IMG/VR virus record: IMGVR_UViG_3300044951_001417 | Location: 1 to 44,672 of that record | Strand: one strand, 5' to 3' | DNA from: a virus | Length of the DNA: 44,672 nucleotides | Shown: positions 22,325 through 30,423 of the stretch, piece by piece | How positions within the stretch are numbered: the first letter of the stretch is position 1 | Layout: every line of letters starts with the position of its first letter | Notes under the pieces: model-generated | Database searches by the model: none | Told to the model about the DNA's origin: nothing | What the model saw: the letters and a program-made list of their open reading frames with translations, nothing else | Program-made: the position numbers and the translations under genes

Positions 22325-24009
22325 TTCTGGACCCCCACGACGTTGACCATGATCTGAGCCACCCCGGGGCGCTCATGCACAAAGGTGGCTTTGTCGTCGG
22401 ACACACGCGACAGCCGCAGAAAGCTCACGGTCTCGACGTCAGCTGCCAACACGGCCGAGGGCCACACAACGTCCACGGTCAGCCGCTCTACCGTATCACT
22501 AATGACCACGGAACTGAGCACCTGACGTGTCAGGATCGTTCCGTTGGTGAGCTTGATCCAGATCGACTTGTAGGGCTCGGCCCCGTTCACAAAGGCCGTG
22601 TACCCGATGTTGACGACATCGAGCGTCGCGCCCCCGGACGAGAGGTTCCCCGCGAGCTCCAGATCAGCGTAGAACGAGGGGAGATAGAACGCCACCTGCG
22701 ACCCGCGGAGCGTGTGCAGGAGCTGCCGCACCTCCCAGATGCGCTGCAGGCTGTTGCCCAAGAAGCCCTTCTGCGAGTGCGCGCGCGCCGAGAGCCACGT
22801 GGAAGACTGACGAAGAGGGCTCACCCCATTGTCGAGACGCTCCACGGCCTTCTCGATGGTGTCGGGGATGAATCCCCCCTCCACGAGGTTGGGTTCGTGC
22901 AGCAGGACCCGAGCGTTGTGTGTCGGGAACGCCGCGGCCGATTCCAGCCCTGAGTCGTTGTCGAGCGTGATGAACTGCATCCGCATGTCCTGTACGTTGA
23001 TCAGGTGGAACTCCCGTTGCGTGGTCGGGTTGGCGTAGGCCGTTCTCAGCGGCATCACGAGGACGCCCGCCGGAAAATCACTCGGCAACGGCGAGCTGAA
23101 GGTCAGTGCATCAGCAGCCACCTCCGTGATCTCCATCGCGGCGTACGTTTGGGCGTCCTCCCAGAGGATGGCCGCGGCTCCGACCCGAAAATCCCCGTAC
23201 GCAGTGTCCACCGTGATCGAATAGGCTCCGGCAGTCGCCGCTGCCGTGAGCGGTCTGCCTTCCCACCAGATGGGGACCCCAAAAACGCGGTCCTGCCAGC
23301 CCAACAGGAGAGCTTGGGCTTCACGCTGGAGATCGCCCTCGTCGAGACGGAATCCCATGTCCAGCAGCTGCCGCGGGGCCTTCCGGATACTGATGCGCTG
23401 CTCGGTTCCGTCCACCATCGTCAGGATGAGCGTCTTGAACTCCAAGACCTCCGACAGGGGGGACTCCGGCTCGTAGGGGAAGACCACCACCCGGCTGCCG
23501 GTGACCGCGACCGTCACCAAGTCGGGCGTGAAGTCGAAGACCAAGCTCCCGTCGATCGTGGACGGCCCCTCCATCACCGCTTGCAGCTGCACCAGCAGGG
23601 AGTGCTGCCGGGGGAGGTCGTAGGGGAGCGTGGGCAGTCCCAGCAGTGAGGTGCCGACGCCCGCGGTGTTCTCGACGCTCAACAGGCGGACGTCCTCTTC
23701 CCGGTAGGCGTTGTAGATCTCCAGATCCCTCAGGACGGTCGAGAGGATGTTCCCCAAGGCCAAGTAGGTGGGGAAGCTGTGGATCCTCTCAAACCAGAAC
23801 TGGTGAATGCTGGGGTCCATGTAGCCGAGGCGGTCCACCGAATGCACGGTGGTGTGGGCATCCCCCGTGACAACCGACGACCCCGCCGCGATGCCGGCCA
23901 AATACCGGCCAGTGCTGGCGGTGGGAGGCAACGGCAGCGTGAACGCCATCTCGTTGGGCTGGTCCCCCATGAGGACCGGAGAGGGAAAGCATCCGACCAG
24001 CGTTGCCAT
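22321..24009 (-). CDS. tail tip-associated structural protein
   Basis: 562 residues starting at ATG 24009 (TGATG overlap with the gene before). It begins MATLVGCFPSPVL and is mostly beta-rich, with segments of distal-tail type (TVAVTGSRVVVFPYE, LTMVDGTEQRISIRKAPR) and a C-terminal domain containing LHTLRGSQVAFYLPSF. The location directly upstream of the BR0599-like and hub genes marks it as part of the tail tip, but no single family could be assigned. A possible equivalent is the distal tail or minor tail protein. The product is large for a lambda gpM-like protein. Confidence 0.6.
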   Translation of the reverse strand: MATLVGCFPSPVLMGDQPNEMAFTLPLPPTASTGRYLAGIAAGSSVVTGDAHTTVHSVDRLGYMDPSIHQFWFERIHSFPTYLALGNILSTVLRDLEIYNAYREEDVRLLSVENTAGVGTSLLGLPTLPYDLPRQHSLLVQLQAVMEGPSTIDGSLVFDFTPDLVTVAVTGSRVVVFPYEPESPLSEVLEFKTLILTMVDGTEQRISIRKAPRQLLDMGFRLDEGDLQREAQALLLGWQDRVFGVPIWWEGRPLTAAATAGAYSITVDTAYGDFRVGAAAILWEDAQTYAAMEITEVAADALTFSSPLPSDFPAGVLVMPLRTAYANPTTQREFHLINVQDMRMQFITLDNDSGLESAAAFPTHNARVLLHEPNLVEGGFIPDTIEKAVERLDNGVSPLRQSSTWLSARAHSQKGFLGNSLQRIWEVRQLLHTLRGSQVAFYLPSFYADLELAGNLSSGGATLDVVNIGYTAFVNGAEPYKSIWIKLTNGTILTRQVLSSVVISDTVERLTVDVVWPSAVLAADVETVSFLRLSRVSDDKATFVHERPGVAQIMVNVVGVQK

Positions 24010-25046
24010 CAGGCGACCTTTTTGTAGGCTACGCCAGCGTTCCAAGACTCCTCGACGTTGCCGTTGGTGTATTGCTTGCGGACCCACGGGAACACCATGT
24101 AGGTGTCAGAGGCCACGGCGATCTCGTCCCCGCCCGTGAAGTAGGCCATGTTGAACAGGGCGATGTCCGGCATCTCGCCCAACCACTTCCACGTGTCGGG
24201 GGAGACCACAGCATCGCGCCAGAGAACGGGGATCGGGATCAGGATCTTGTGGGCCGAGAGCTGCGAACTGCGAGCCCACGCGAGAGCGTAGCCCCACAGG
24301 CCGCAGCGTGCGGCGCCCATGAGCTGGAGCCTCGCCTTGGGCGACGTCTGGCGATCGTTGCCGGTCACGCCGTCCGCGGGGGTGTAGCAGACTCCCCACT
24401 TGCCGCCGCTCACCTGTCCGGCCAGCCCTTCGAGGTGGACGGTGCCCTGATTCGACAGCTCGGTAGCCGTGGAGGCGGTGCATCGGCCGTCCAGCAGGAA
24501 CTGACTGCTCACAGACAGGGGATCGTCGGACAGCGTCGTAGTTGTGGTCCACACGTGGCCGTAGCAGAACTCCCCGCCGGTGTAGTCGTGGGCCTTGACC
24601 AAGTGCCCGAACCCGAAGTGCCGGTACACCCCGTCCGTAGCCATGACCACCACGTAGATGGTGGGCGTGGCAGACCCCCCGTTGGCGAAGAAGTAGTAGG
24701 TGTACGGGCCGGCGTTCGCAGCGCTTTGTCCATTGGTGAAGTTGACCCGGCGCCCAGTGGTGGCCGGGCTGGTCGTGCTGCCGTTGCCGCTGTCATCAGG
24801 GTGCGCGTGCGGCAGGGCCCCGGGAGTGAAGCCCAAGGACTGATAGATGGCCAGCTGGTACATGCTGCCGCCGGTGGCATCCCAACGGAAGCTCACGTAG
24901 CAGCTCCCGTTGTGGACGGTGGCTTGCCGCGTGGTGGGGTTGTTCTCGTCCACGGTCCATGCCGTCGTCGCTTGGGCGACGAAGATGCACAGCTTGTCAA
25001 CCAGATCGGCGACTCCGGTCACTGTGCCCGTCTGATAGTTCGCCAC
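24009..25046 (-). CDS. virion structural protein, tail tip region (first of two adjacent)
   Basis: 345 residues from GTG 25046 with AAGGAG 6 nt upstream. Beta-rich, with many Gly, Thr and Ser. It includes a long Thr/Ser-rich middle and an aromatic C-terminus (FPWVRKQYTNGNVEE). No domain is recognised. Its size and composition resemble the neighbouring 417-residue protein, and both sit between tape measure and tail tip genes, so both are likely virion components, possibly surface or receptor-contacting. Confidence 0.6.
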   Translation of the reverse strand: MANYQTGTVTGVADLVDKLCIFVAQATTAWTVDENNPTTRQATVHNGSCYVSFRWDATGGSMYQLAIYQSLGFTPGALPHAHPDDSGNGSTTSPATTGRRVNFTNGQSAANAGPYTYYFFANGGSATPTIYVVVMATDGVYRHFGFGHLVKAHDYTGGEFCYGHVWTTTTTLSDDPLSVSSQFLLDGRCTASTATELSNQGTVHLEGLAGQVSGGKWGVCYTPADGVTGNDRQTSPKARLQLMGAARCGLWGYALAWARSSQLSAHKILIPIPVLWRDAVVSPDTWKWLGEMPDIALFNMAYFTGGDEIAVASDTYMVFPWVRKQYTNGNVEESWNAGVAYKKVA

Positions 25047-25049
25047 GCG

Positions 25050-26303
25050 CTACTCCTTCACAGCCAAGAAGGCAAAGACGTTGGTGCGGTTGCAGTTCTG
25101 GAACACCCGGTAGGCTTCACCCGCGACGATGATCCGGTCCTGATTGGTGACGCCACCCACACCGCTCGTCCAGAACACACCATGCAGCGACAAGAGCACC
25201 TGCACACTGGGCGAGCTGAACACCACCGAGGCCGGCAGCATCAGCTGGGCAGTCGCTGAGGCCCCGGGGATCGCCAGCATGTTGGCGTTCGCAGTCGAAG
25301 TGGACCCATTGTTCGGGAACACGTCGATGAAGGCCGCCTCAGAGCTGATGAAGATGTCAGCCGCTTCGGCCGCAGCCCTTCCCGCGGGGACACCGCAGGG
25401 GATGACCACCCGGTTCCCGGTCCCGGTGCTCGTCGCCGAGAAGTTGTGGACGTTATACCACTGGCCGTCGACCCCACGCACCTCCATCGGCCCGTTGAGG
25501 TCGGTGCTGGTCGTGACGCAGGGATCCACCAGCCCGCTCGTGATAGTCGACTGACTGTAGGTGCCATTGTAGAGGTTGGTGTGGCCGGCAATCACCATCG
25601 GGTAGGGGTACTCGGACTCCGTGGCAAAGCGATCGCCCCAGCCCAAGTAGGCGTTGAAGTAGCGCGTGTCCACCTTGGCGATGATGAGGATCCTGTAGGG
25701 CGTGATGTGGAACCAGTAGTCGATCGACGATGTGAACAGCAGCAGGTACGCCCCCGTGCGGGCGGCGGCAGTGGCCCCGTCACTGAAGCCGGGAGAGACG
25801 CCCGGCTGATCCACCATGCCCAGACCCGCGGTGTAGCCGGTCATCCCATGCAGCTCCCAGTTCCAGTAGGTGGAGCTGTTGGTGAACGTGCGCCAGCCGA
25901 CGTAGATTTCGTCCGCGCCGTCGCCCTCGCCCATCAGGATCACTTCGCGGTCACTGCCGGTCCAGACTTGGTCTCGCAGCTGGGTCCAGCCGTTGGACGC
26001 GAACGTCACCGTCAGGCTGGCGGAGGTCCCGCCGCCACCGGTGGCGCTGTTGGGGCTGGACGGGTTGACGGTGTAGACCCCGGCGTTGAGTGCGCGCACG
26101 CCAGTGATGACACCGCCGGATACCGTGGTGACTTCGACCGTCGCGGCTACACTGGAGGTGCCGCCGGCCAGCGTGAGGATGTCACCGACAGAGTAGCCGG
26201 TCCCGCCCCCCGCCACCGACACGGTCGCGAGACTGTTGCCGGTGGCAGCGGCAATCAACTTGGCCGACAGGTCCAAGTAGCCTGAAGCTGATCCAGAAAT
26301 CAT
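25050..26303 (-). CDS. virion structural protein with Gly-rich repeat-like domain, tail tip region (second of two)
   Basis: 417 residues from ATG 26303 (ATGA overlap). Residues about 25-50 show a Gly-rich segment seen in phage fibre and tail proteins: VAGGGTGYSVGDILTLAGG, followed by VITGVRALNAGVYTV. The remaining sequence is Ser/Thr/Gly-rich and beta-like, including MGEGDGADEIYVGWRTF. The position immediately after the tape measure suggests a tail component. No specific family is assigned. Confidence 0.6.
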   Translation of the reverse strand: MISGSASGYLDLSAKLIAAATGNSLATVSVAGGGTGYSVGDILTLAGGTSSVAATVEVTTVSGGVITGVRALNAGVYTVNPSSPNSATGGGGTSASLTVTFASNGWTQLRDQVWTGSDREVILMGEGDGADEIYVGWRTFTNSSTYWNWELHGMTGYTAGLGMVDQPGVSPGFSDGATAAARTGAYLLLFTSSIDYWFHITPYRILIIAKVDTRYFNAYLGWGDRFATESEYPYPMVIAGHTNLYNGTYSQSTITSGLVDPCVTTSTDLNGPMEVRGVDGQWYNVHNFSATSTGTGNRVVIPCGVPAGRAAAEAADIFISSEAAFIDVFPNNGSTSTANANMLAIPGASATAQLMLPASVVFSSPSVQVLLSLHGVFWTSGVGGVTNQDRIIVAGEAYRVFQNCNRTNVFAFLAVKE

Positions 26304-28942
26304 GCGATTGCCTGCCTTACTGCGGTGCTGTTCCGTTTCAGCACGTTGATGATGACCTTCTCGCCCTCTTCGGCCTGCATGGCTGCCTGAATCTCAGCCG
26401 GGTCGAAGATGTTCACGATCTTGATCGACGGCATCACTTGTGCAGCAGGAGCGGCCTTCGACTGACCCTGCCGCTGCTGATCCGGGGTGCGTACGGACAC
26501 GTCCTCCCCGGGAGTAGCCCGGAACGCCACGAGCTGGCTGTCAGTGCCTCCAGATCCGCCCACAGTGAACTCGCCGCCGGTCGCGAAGCCGGGCATGCCG
26601 ATCGACTTGAGCCCCGCCATCAGCATCTTCTGGGCGGCCAGCTGGGCAATCTGCTGCAGGACCCCCGAGACGAACTCCCCAATCACGAGCTTCCCGTTGG
26701 TCGAGAAGTCGGTGAGCTGGGCGATCGCGCTCTGGAAGGGCGCCTTGAACAGGTCCCCCACACCGGCGACCGCTTCGCCCTGCTGCTTGTAGGTCGCCGA
26801 GAGCGTCCCCAGCTTCGTAGTGAGCTGGTCGATGGTCAGCGTCCCGGCACGGAACTGAGCCATGATCGCTTCCTCTTGCGCGCGGTAGGACTCCAGCTGA
26901 CCGCCGGTCAGGCTGCCCAGTAGCTCGATCCGGTCGCGCAGCGCAGAGTTCAGCTGCAGGGCTGCGATGTACTCCTGCCCCTCGGCAGAGGCGGCCGGAA
27001 TGCCCTGCTGCTTCAGGTCCTGCAGAGCCTGCTGCAGAATGAACCCCTTCTCCCTCTCAGCCGTGTTCAGCATCAGGAGCTGGTTCTCTTGCGTCAAACC
27101 CTCCACCGCGCTCGCGTAGCCGCTGTTCGCCACGTCCAGCTCGGCCTTCAGCTTGTCCAGTGCCGCGGGATCAACGCCCTTCGTGCGCAGCCGCTCGATC
27201 GCGGCGAGATTCTGCATGTAGGTTTCCTGCGGGCCGCGGATCTGCTCCAGTATGGCCCGCTCCTGCTCCAGCGCGGTCTTCTCCGAGAAGTTCTGCGTGA
27301 CTGCGGTCACGTCAGCCGGTTCGAGCGGCTTCCCCTTCACACTGGCGGCCTTGTTCAGCGCCTCGGCGAGCCCTCTCTCGGTGTTGGACAGCTGCAGCAG
27401 GCGAATCTCTTCGCGCATGTCCGAGAGGTGCGTCTTCATGGGATCCGCCGTCTTCGCGAGGGCGCTCTCGATCCGCAGAGTCTCGTCCGCGTACTGCTGG
27501 GCCGTCAGCTCCGGCTTGATGCGCTGCAGCATGGCAAGCTCAGCCGTGAGCTGCCGCTGCGGGCCCAAGATGCGCTCGATCGCTTCCTTCTCCGCATCCC
27601 GGGCGGCTCCCGCCCGGATGATGGTCGTGATCGAGTTGCGCTCCTCCTTCGTCAGTTCCCGCTTGGCCGCCAGCGCGCCCTGCGCCAGCGCGGCTTCCTC
27701 TGCCTTCTGGGTCTTCGACTTCTCGCCGATCTGGACTTCCTTCTCCAGCTCCACGAGGTACTCCTGCAGGCCCTTCTCTCCCAGCTTGCGGTTCCGAATC
27801 TCCTGCCCTTGGGCTTGGAGTCGCTGCAGCTGCATCTGGTACGTCGCCTCGTCGGTCGCCTCGATCTCATCCTGAATCTTGTTCAGCTTGTCGAAGTAGC
27901 CCACGGTGACCGACGCGGCGGCAGCGATCGCCAGAAGGCCCAGAACGATGGGGTTTCCAGCCAGCAGCGTGGTGATCCCTCCGATCGCCCCCTTGGCCTT
28001 CGTGAGACCTGCCGTCAGAAGCCCGAACTGACCCGCGGCTCCGGCGACGCCCTGCGAGATGCTGGCGAACTTGAGTGCCGAGAACGCCACACCGAAGGAC
28101 ACCACCGCGGTCGTGGCCGTGTTGATGTAGGCGCCCAGTCCGTCCACGACCTTCGCCAAGTTGATGATGTTGGTGGCGAGAGAGGCCGTGACTCCCTTGC
28201 TGTTGTTGAGCTCACCGACCAGCCGGGTGAACGCATCCCCCAGACGGGTGACGGCCTCTCCGACCGTGGGGACGGTCCGCCCGAAGCGGTCGTTGATCTC
28301 GGCCCGGGAGGCCTCGAAGGCCTCGATGATGTCCTTCGCCATGATCTTGCCGTCGGCGCCCATCTTGCGCAGCTCGCCGCGCGTCACGCCGAGGTGCTTG
28401 GCGATGATGTCCGCCACGTAGGGCAGATTTTCGAGCACGGAGACGAGTTCGTCGCCACGCAGCGTGCCGGAGGCGAGACCCTGCGAGAGCTGACGCAAGC
28501 CGCCGGCCGCCTCAGACGAAGACGATCCACCGATCACCACAGCCTTGTTCAGGGACTCGGTGAACTGCAGCAGCTGGGCTTGCGTCCGGCCCAACTCCTT
28601 GCTCGCGAGCGCCACCTTGGCGTAGCCCTCTGCCGTAGCCTGAAAAGACGAGCGAGTGCGCCCCGAGATGGCGTAGAGTTCCGACGTGACCGCCGACAGG
28701 TTCGACGTGTCAGTCGTCACCTGCCGCAGCTTGTTCTGGAGCACGGTGTAGGTGTCGGCCATCTCGATCAGCTGCTTGATGCCGGTAGCAGCAGCGACAG
28801 CAGACAGCGCCAGCAGGGCCTTCTTCATCATGTCGAGCGCCGGGACCGTCCGCCGGGCCGACTTGCCAACATCCTCGATGTTCCGGGCTACGACGAGCGC
28901 GCCCTTCTCATCGACTTGGATTGTGAGGCGTTCAGTTGCCAC
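26300..28942 (-). CDS. tape measure protein
   Basis: 880 residues from GTG 28942 (GAGGTGAGAAG upstream). It sets tail length and is carried inside the tail tube. Evidence: the tape measure domain at about residues 60-260 (IKQLIEMADTYTVLQNKLRQ, then LRQLSQGLASGTLRGDEL and ENLPYVADIIAKHLGVTRGE), a hydrophobic stretch GGITTLLAGNPIVLGLLAIA (about 320-340), long helical coiled-coil sections, and a C-terminal Gly-rich part. It is directly downstream of the tail assembly chaperones and gp10-like gene. At about 0.15 nm per residue the tail would be roughly 130 nm. Confidence 0.92.
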   Translation of the reverse strand: MATERLTIQVDEKGALVVARNIEDVGKSARRTVPALDMMKKALLALSAVAAATGIKQLIEMADTYTVLQNKLRQVTTDTSNLSAVTSELYAISGRTRSSFQATAEGYAKVALASKELGRTQAQLLQFTESLNKAVVIGGSSSSEAAGGLRQLSQGLASGTLRGDELVSVLENLPYVADIIAKHLGVTRGELRKMGADGKIMAKDIIEAFEASRAEINDRFGRTVPTVGEAVTRLGDAFTRLVGELNNSKGVTASLATNIINLAKVVDGLGAYINTATTAVVSFGVAFSALKFASISQGVAGAAGQFGLLTAGLTKAKGAIGGITTLLAGNPIVLGLLAIAAAASVTVGYFDKLNKIQDEIEATDEATYQMQLQRLQAQGQEIRNRKLGEKGLQEYLVELEKEVQIGEKSKTQKAEEAALAQGALAAKRELTKEERNSITTIIRAGAARDAEKEAIERILGPQRQLTAELAMLQRIKPELTAQQYADETLRIESALAKTADPMKTHLSDMREEIRLLQLSNTERGLAEALNKAASVKGKPLEPADVTAVTQNFSEKTALEQERAILEQIRGPQETYMQNLAAIERLRTKGVDPAALDKLKAELDVANSGYASAVEGLTQENQLLMLNTAEREKGFILQQALQDLKQQGIPAASAEGQEYIAALQLNSALRDRIELLGSLTGGQLESYRAQEEAIMAQFRAGTLTIDQLTTKLGTLSATYKQQGEAVAGVGDLFKAPFQSAIAQLTDFSTNGKLVIGEFVSGVLQQIAQLAAQKMLMAGLKSIGMPGFATGGEFTVGGSGGTDSQLVAFRATPGEDVSVRTPDQQRQGQSKAAPAAQVMPSIKIVNIFDPAEIQAAMQAEEGEKVIINVLKRNSTAVRQAIA

Positions 28943-28946
28943 CTTC

Positions 28947-29369
28947 TCACCTCAAGAGCTTGGCCGACCCCAGCTGCCTCGCTGCCGCCTGAATGGCCGC
29001 TGCCGTCATCCCCTTCGGCGCCTGCGCCGAGCTGCCCGCATCCAGAAACCCGATGTACGCCACCGAGTTTGTGATGAATATACCACCTTGGCCGAGCTTG
29101 TAGCTCAGAATGGCGTCCCGACCCTGTTCCAGCGCAGCATTGGTCGCTGCCCCCTTCGAGAGCTTCTTCGCCGCCTCCGTGACAGTATACTCGGCAACCC
29201 CCACACTGACCAGCCAGTTGGCGCGCGCCCGGCCGGTGTCGACCGGGGTCTTCATCACCGCGGTTTGGTCGGCGGCAATCGCGGCCCTTTTGACCGTGAT
29301 GAGGGTGTTCCGCCGGACGGCTTCGGCGATGAGCTCCAAGTGCCGCGCGAACTCTCGGGCTTCTGCCAC
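28947..29369 (-). CDS. HK97 gp10-like putative tail protein
   Basis: 140 residues from GTG 29369 (GGAAGG 7 nt upstream); longer in-frame starts would lie within the T reading frame. The family signature is TPVDTGRARANW (near residue 45-56), preceded by a helix and followed by a beta segment and C-terminal helix. HK97 gp10-like proteins are virion components acting at the head-tail interface or in tail terminator assembly. The location between tail chaperones and tape measure is slightly unusual for that role. It overlaps the end of the G-T frameshift product by 115 nt. Confidence 0.7.
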   Translation of the reverse strand: MAEAREFARHLELIAEAVRRNTLITVKRAAIAADQTAVMKTPVDTGRARANWLVSVGVAEYTVTEAAKKLSKGAATNAALEQGRDAILSYKLGQGGIFITNSVAYIGFLDAGSSAQAPKGMTAAAIQAAARQLGSAKLLR

Positions 29370-30135
29370 CCCGACCCCTTCCGGCTGCCCTCGTGCTTCA
29401 GGAACTCGTGATCGAGCACCCGCACAAGGTAGAGTAGGTCGTCCGTCTGGTCCACATCCAGCTCGTAAGTCCTTGCCCAGTCGAGGATGGCCGCCCACGG
29501 GATCGGATAGACACCCATCCCTGCGGGCCGGCACGTATTCAGGTCCCAGAAGGCCTCGAAATAGAGCTCCAAGCCGAGCTGGAGTTGGGGCGCGTCAGCG
29601 ATCGCCTGAGGCAGCGGCCGACGCGCCCGAAGGGCTGCGACGATGATCTTCTGTTCAATGGGTCCTTGCTCCAGCGCGTAGAGAAGGACCGCCGTCAGTT
29701 TCCCGAGGCTTCCTCGCGCAGACCCTCGCGGAACAGAACCATGCTCTGGGCCTGCTCCCGGATGTCGTCGTAGAGGTCCGGCAGCTTCTTGAACGTCGCG
29801 AGCACGTTCTCCAGCGTGTACGGGAGCAGGGACCCGTCTTCCGCGTGCATCTGGCCCTCGACGAAGGTCCCGTCCTCCTGCACGACCCGCCACCCGAGCA
29901 CCACGGTCTCGGCGTAGGCCTGCTGCATCAGCTGCTCGGCCAGCTCGGGCTCCATCGTGCCGGTCGCGATCGCCCGGCGGTACGGACGGGTCAGGACCTC
30001 GATCTTCTTCTGGAAGGCCTTGTTCGACCCGCCTGCGCGGGCGATCCGGACCTGATACGACCCGTAGTTGAGCCACAGGCCGGTCTGCTCCCGGCTTTTG
30101 TCGGTCTTGAACTGGGAGTACATGTTGCTGCTCAA
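29255..30135 (-). CDS. tail assembly chaperone G-T fusion made by -1 frameshift
   Basis: The G frame (30135-29698) continues into the -1 frame (29698-29255) after the GGGAAAC slippery site at 29698-29704. The product would be about 293 residues: 146 of G plus 147 more. The T part begins LTAVLLYALEQGP and includes PIPWAAILDWARTYELD and YLVRVLDHEFL, typical of second chaperone parts. As with lambda gpG/gpGT, both chaperones help the tape measure assemble with tail tube protein and are not in the virion. The T part has no start of its own. The C-terminal tail overlaps the gp10-like gene. Confidence 0.8.
29661..29690 (-). other. frameshift-stimulating stem-loop
   Basis: Seven bases after the slippery site the RNA can form GGTCCTTCTC paired with GAG and, past a bulged C, AAGGACC, a 10-bp stem with a 9-nt loop. 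A stem at this spacing is the standard stimulatory element for -1 frameshifting, so it strengthens the frameshift call. Confidence 0.65.
29695..30135 (-). CDS. tail assembly chaperone, short form (G-like)
   Basis: 146 residues from TTG 30135, preceded by GAGGAG with 6-nt spacing and overlapping the upstream stop as TTGA; the in-frame ATG at 30123 has a poorer SD. The sequence is helical with VRIARAGGSNKAFQKKIEVL, AYAETVVLGWRVV and FKKLPDLYDDIREQA, typical of short chaperone subunits. The C-terminus ends EEASGN at the slippery site, after which normal termination gives this product and a -1 shift gives the longer form. It lies between the tail tube and tape measure genes, as expected. Confidence 0.8.
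   Translation of the reverse strand: MSSNMYSQFKTDKSREQTGLWLNYGSYQVRIARAGGSNKAFQKKIEVLTRPYRRAIATGTMEPELAEQLMQQAYAETVVLGWRVVQEDGTFVEGQMHAEDGSLLPYTLENVLATFKKLPDLYDDIREQAQSMVLFREGLREEASGN
29698..29704 (-). other. programmed -1 ribosomal frameshift site (GGGAAAC)
   Basis: On the mRNA the zero frame reads TCG GGA AAC TGA, so the heptamer G GGA AAC sits directly before the G stop. It fits the X XXY YYZ rule and is close to lambda's GGGAAAG. After slipping, reading continues at CTG ACG GCG. Its position at the G/T junction of the tail chaperone genes is the conserved one. Confidence 0.8.
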
Positions 30136-30302
30136 GCGGAGCTCCTCTTTTTGATGCCAAGTGCGCGCGCCGTGGTGGGCTTCAGTTCACCCGTCTTTGG
30201 GTCCTTCACGAGAGGCTTCTGACCTCGGTCCACGCGCACTTGGTTGCGGTGTTTCGCTGCTGCGAGGGCCTTCAGGGCCCTGCGTCGTCCGGGGGTACTC
30301 AT
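30132..30302 (-). CDS. small basic protein upstream of the tail chaperones
   Basis: 56 residues from ATG 30302 (TAATG overlap with the Gly/Lys peptide). Highly basic: RRRALKALAAAKHRN, then KPLVKDPKTGELKP and IKKRSSA at the end. The composition suggests an RNA- or DNA-binding or virion-associated role, but no family is recognised. The stop overlaps the chaperone start as TTGA, so the two are translationally coupled. Confidence 0.6.
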   Translation of the reverse strand: MSTPGRRRALKALAAAKHRNQVRVDRGQKPLVKDPKTGELKPTTARALGIKKRSSA

Positions 30303-30364
30303 TACTTGCCCCCCTTGCCACCCTTGCCGCCCTTGGTGCCCTTCTTCCCGCCTCCACAACCCAT
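30302..30364 (-). CDS. 20-residue Gly/Lys repeat peptide
   Basis: A tiny gene with a strong SD: GGAGG lies 7 nt before ATG 30364. The product MGCGGGKKGTKGGKGGKGGK is almost entirely Gly and Lys with GGK repeats, plus one Cys at position 3. Such very basic, flexible peptides would bind nucleic acid or negatively charged surfaces. It lies between the tail tube gene and the small basic protein gene; both neighbours in this gap are also basic. Its role is unknown. The good SD and coupled overlap support it being real. Confidence 0.55.
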   Translation of the reverse strand: MGCGGGKKGTKGGKGGKGGK

Positions 30365-30390
30365 GATGCCACCTCCTTCGGGGGTTTGGT

Positions 30391-30416
30391 GGGGGCCGAC
30401 CCGTAGGTCGACCCCC
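30391..30416 (-). other. intergenic hairpin with cUACGg tetraloop, after the tail tube gene
   Basis: An 11-bp GC-rich stem (one G-U pair) closed by a C(UACG)G tetraloop, an extra-stable UNCG type. It follows the major tail protein gene and precedes the Gly/Lys peptide. No U tract is seen after it. It may protect or process the abundant upstream mRNA or lower downstream expression. Confidence 0.65.
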
Positions 30417-30423
30417 CGTCGAC

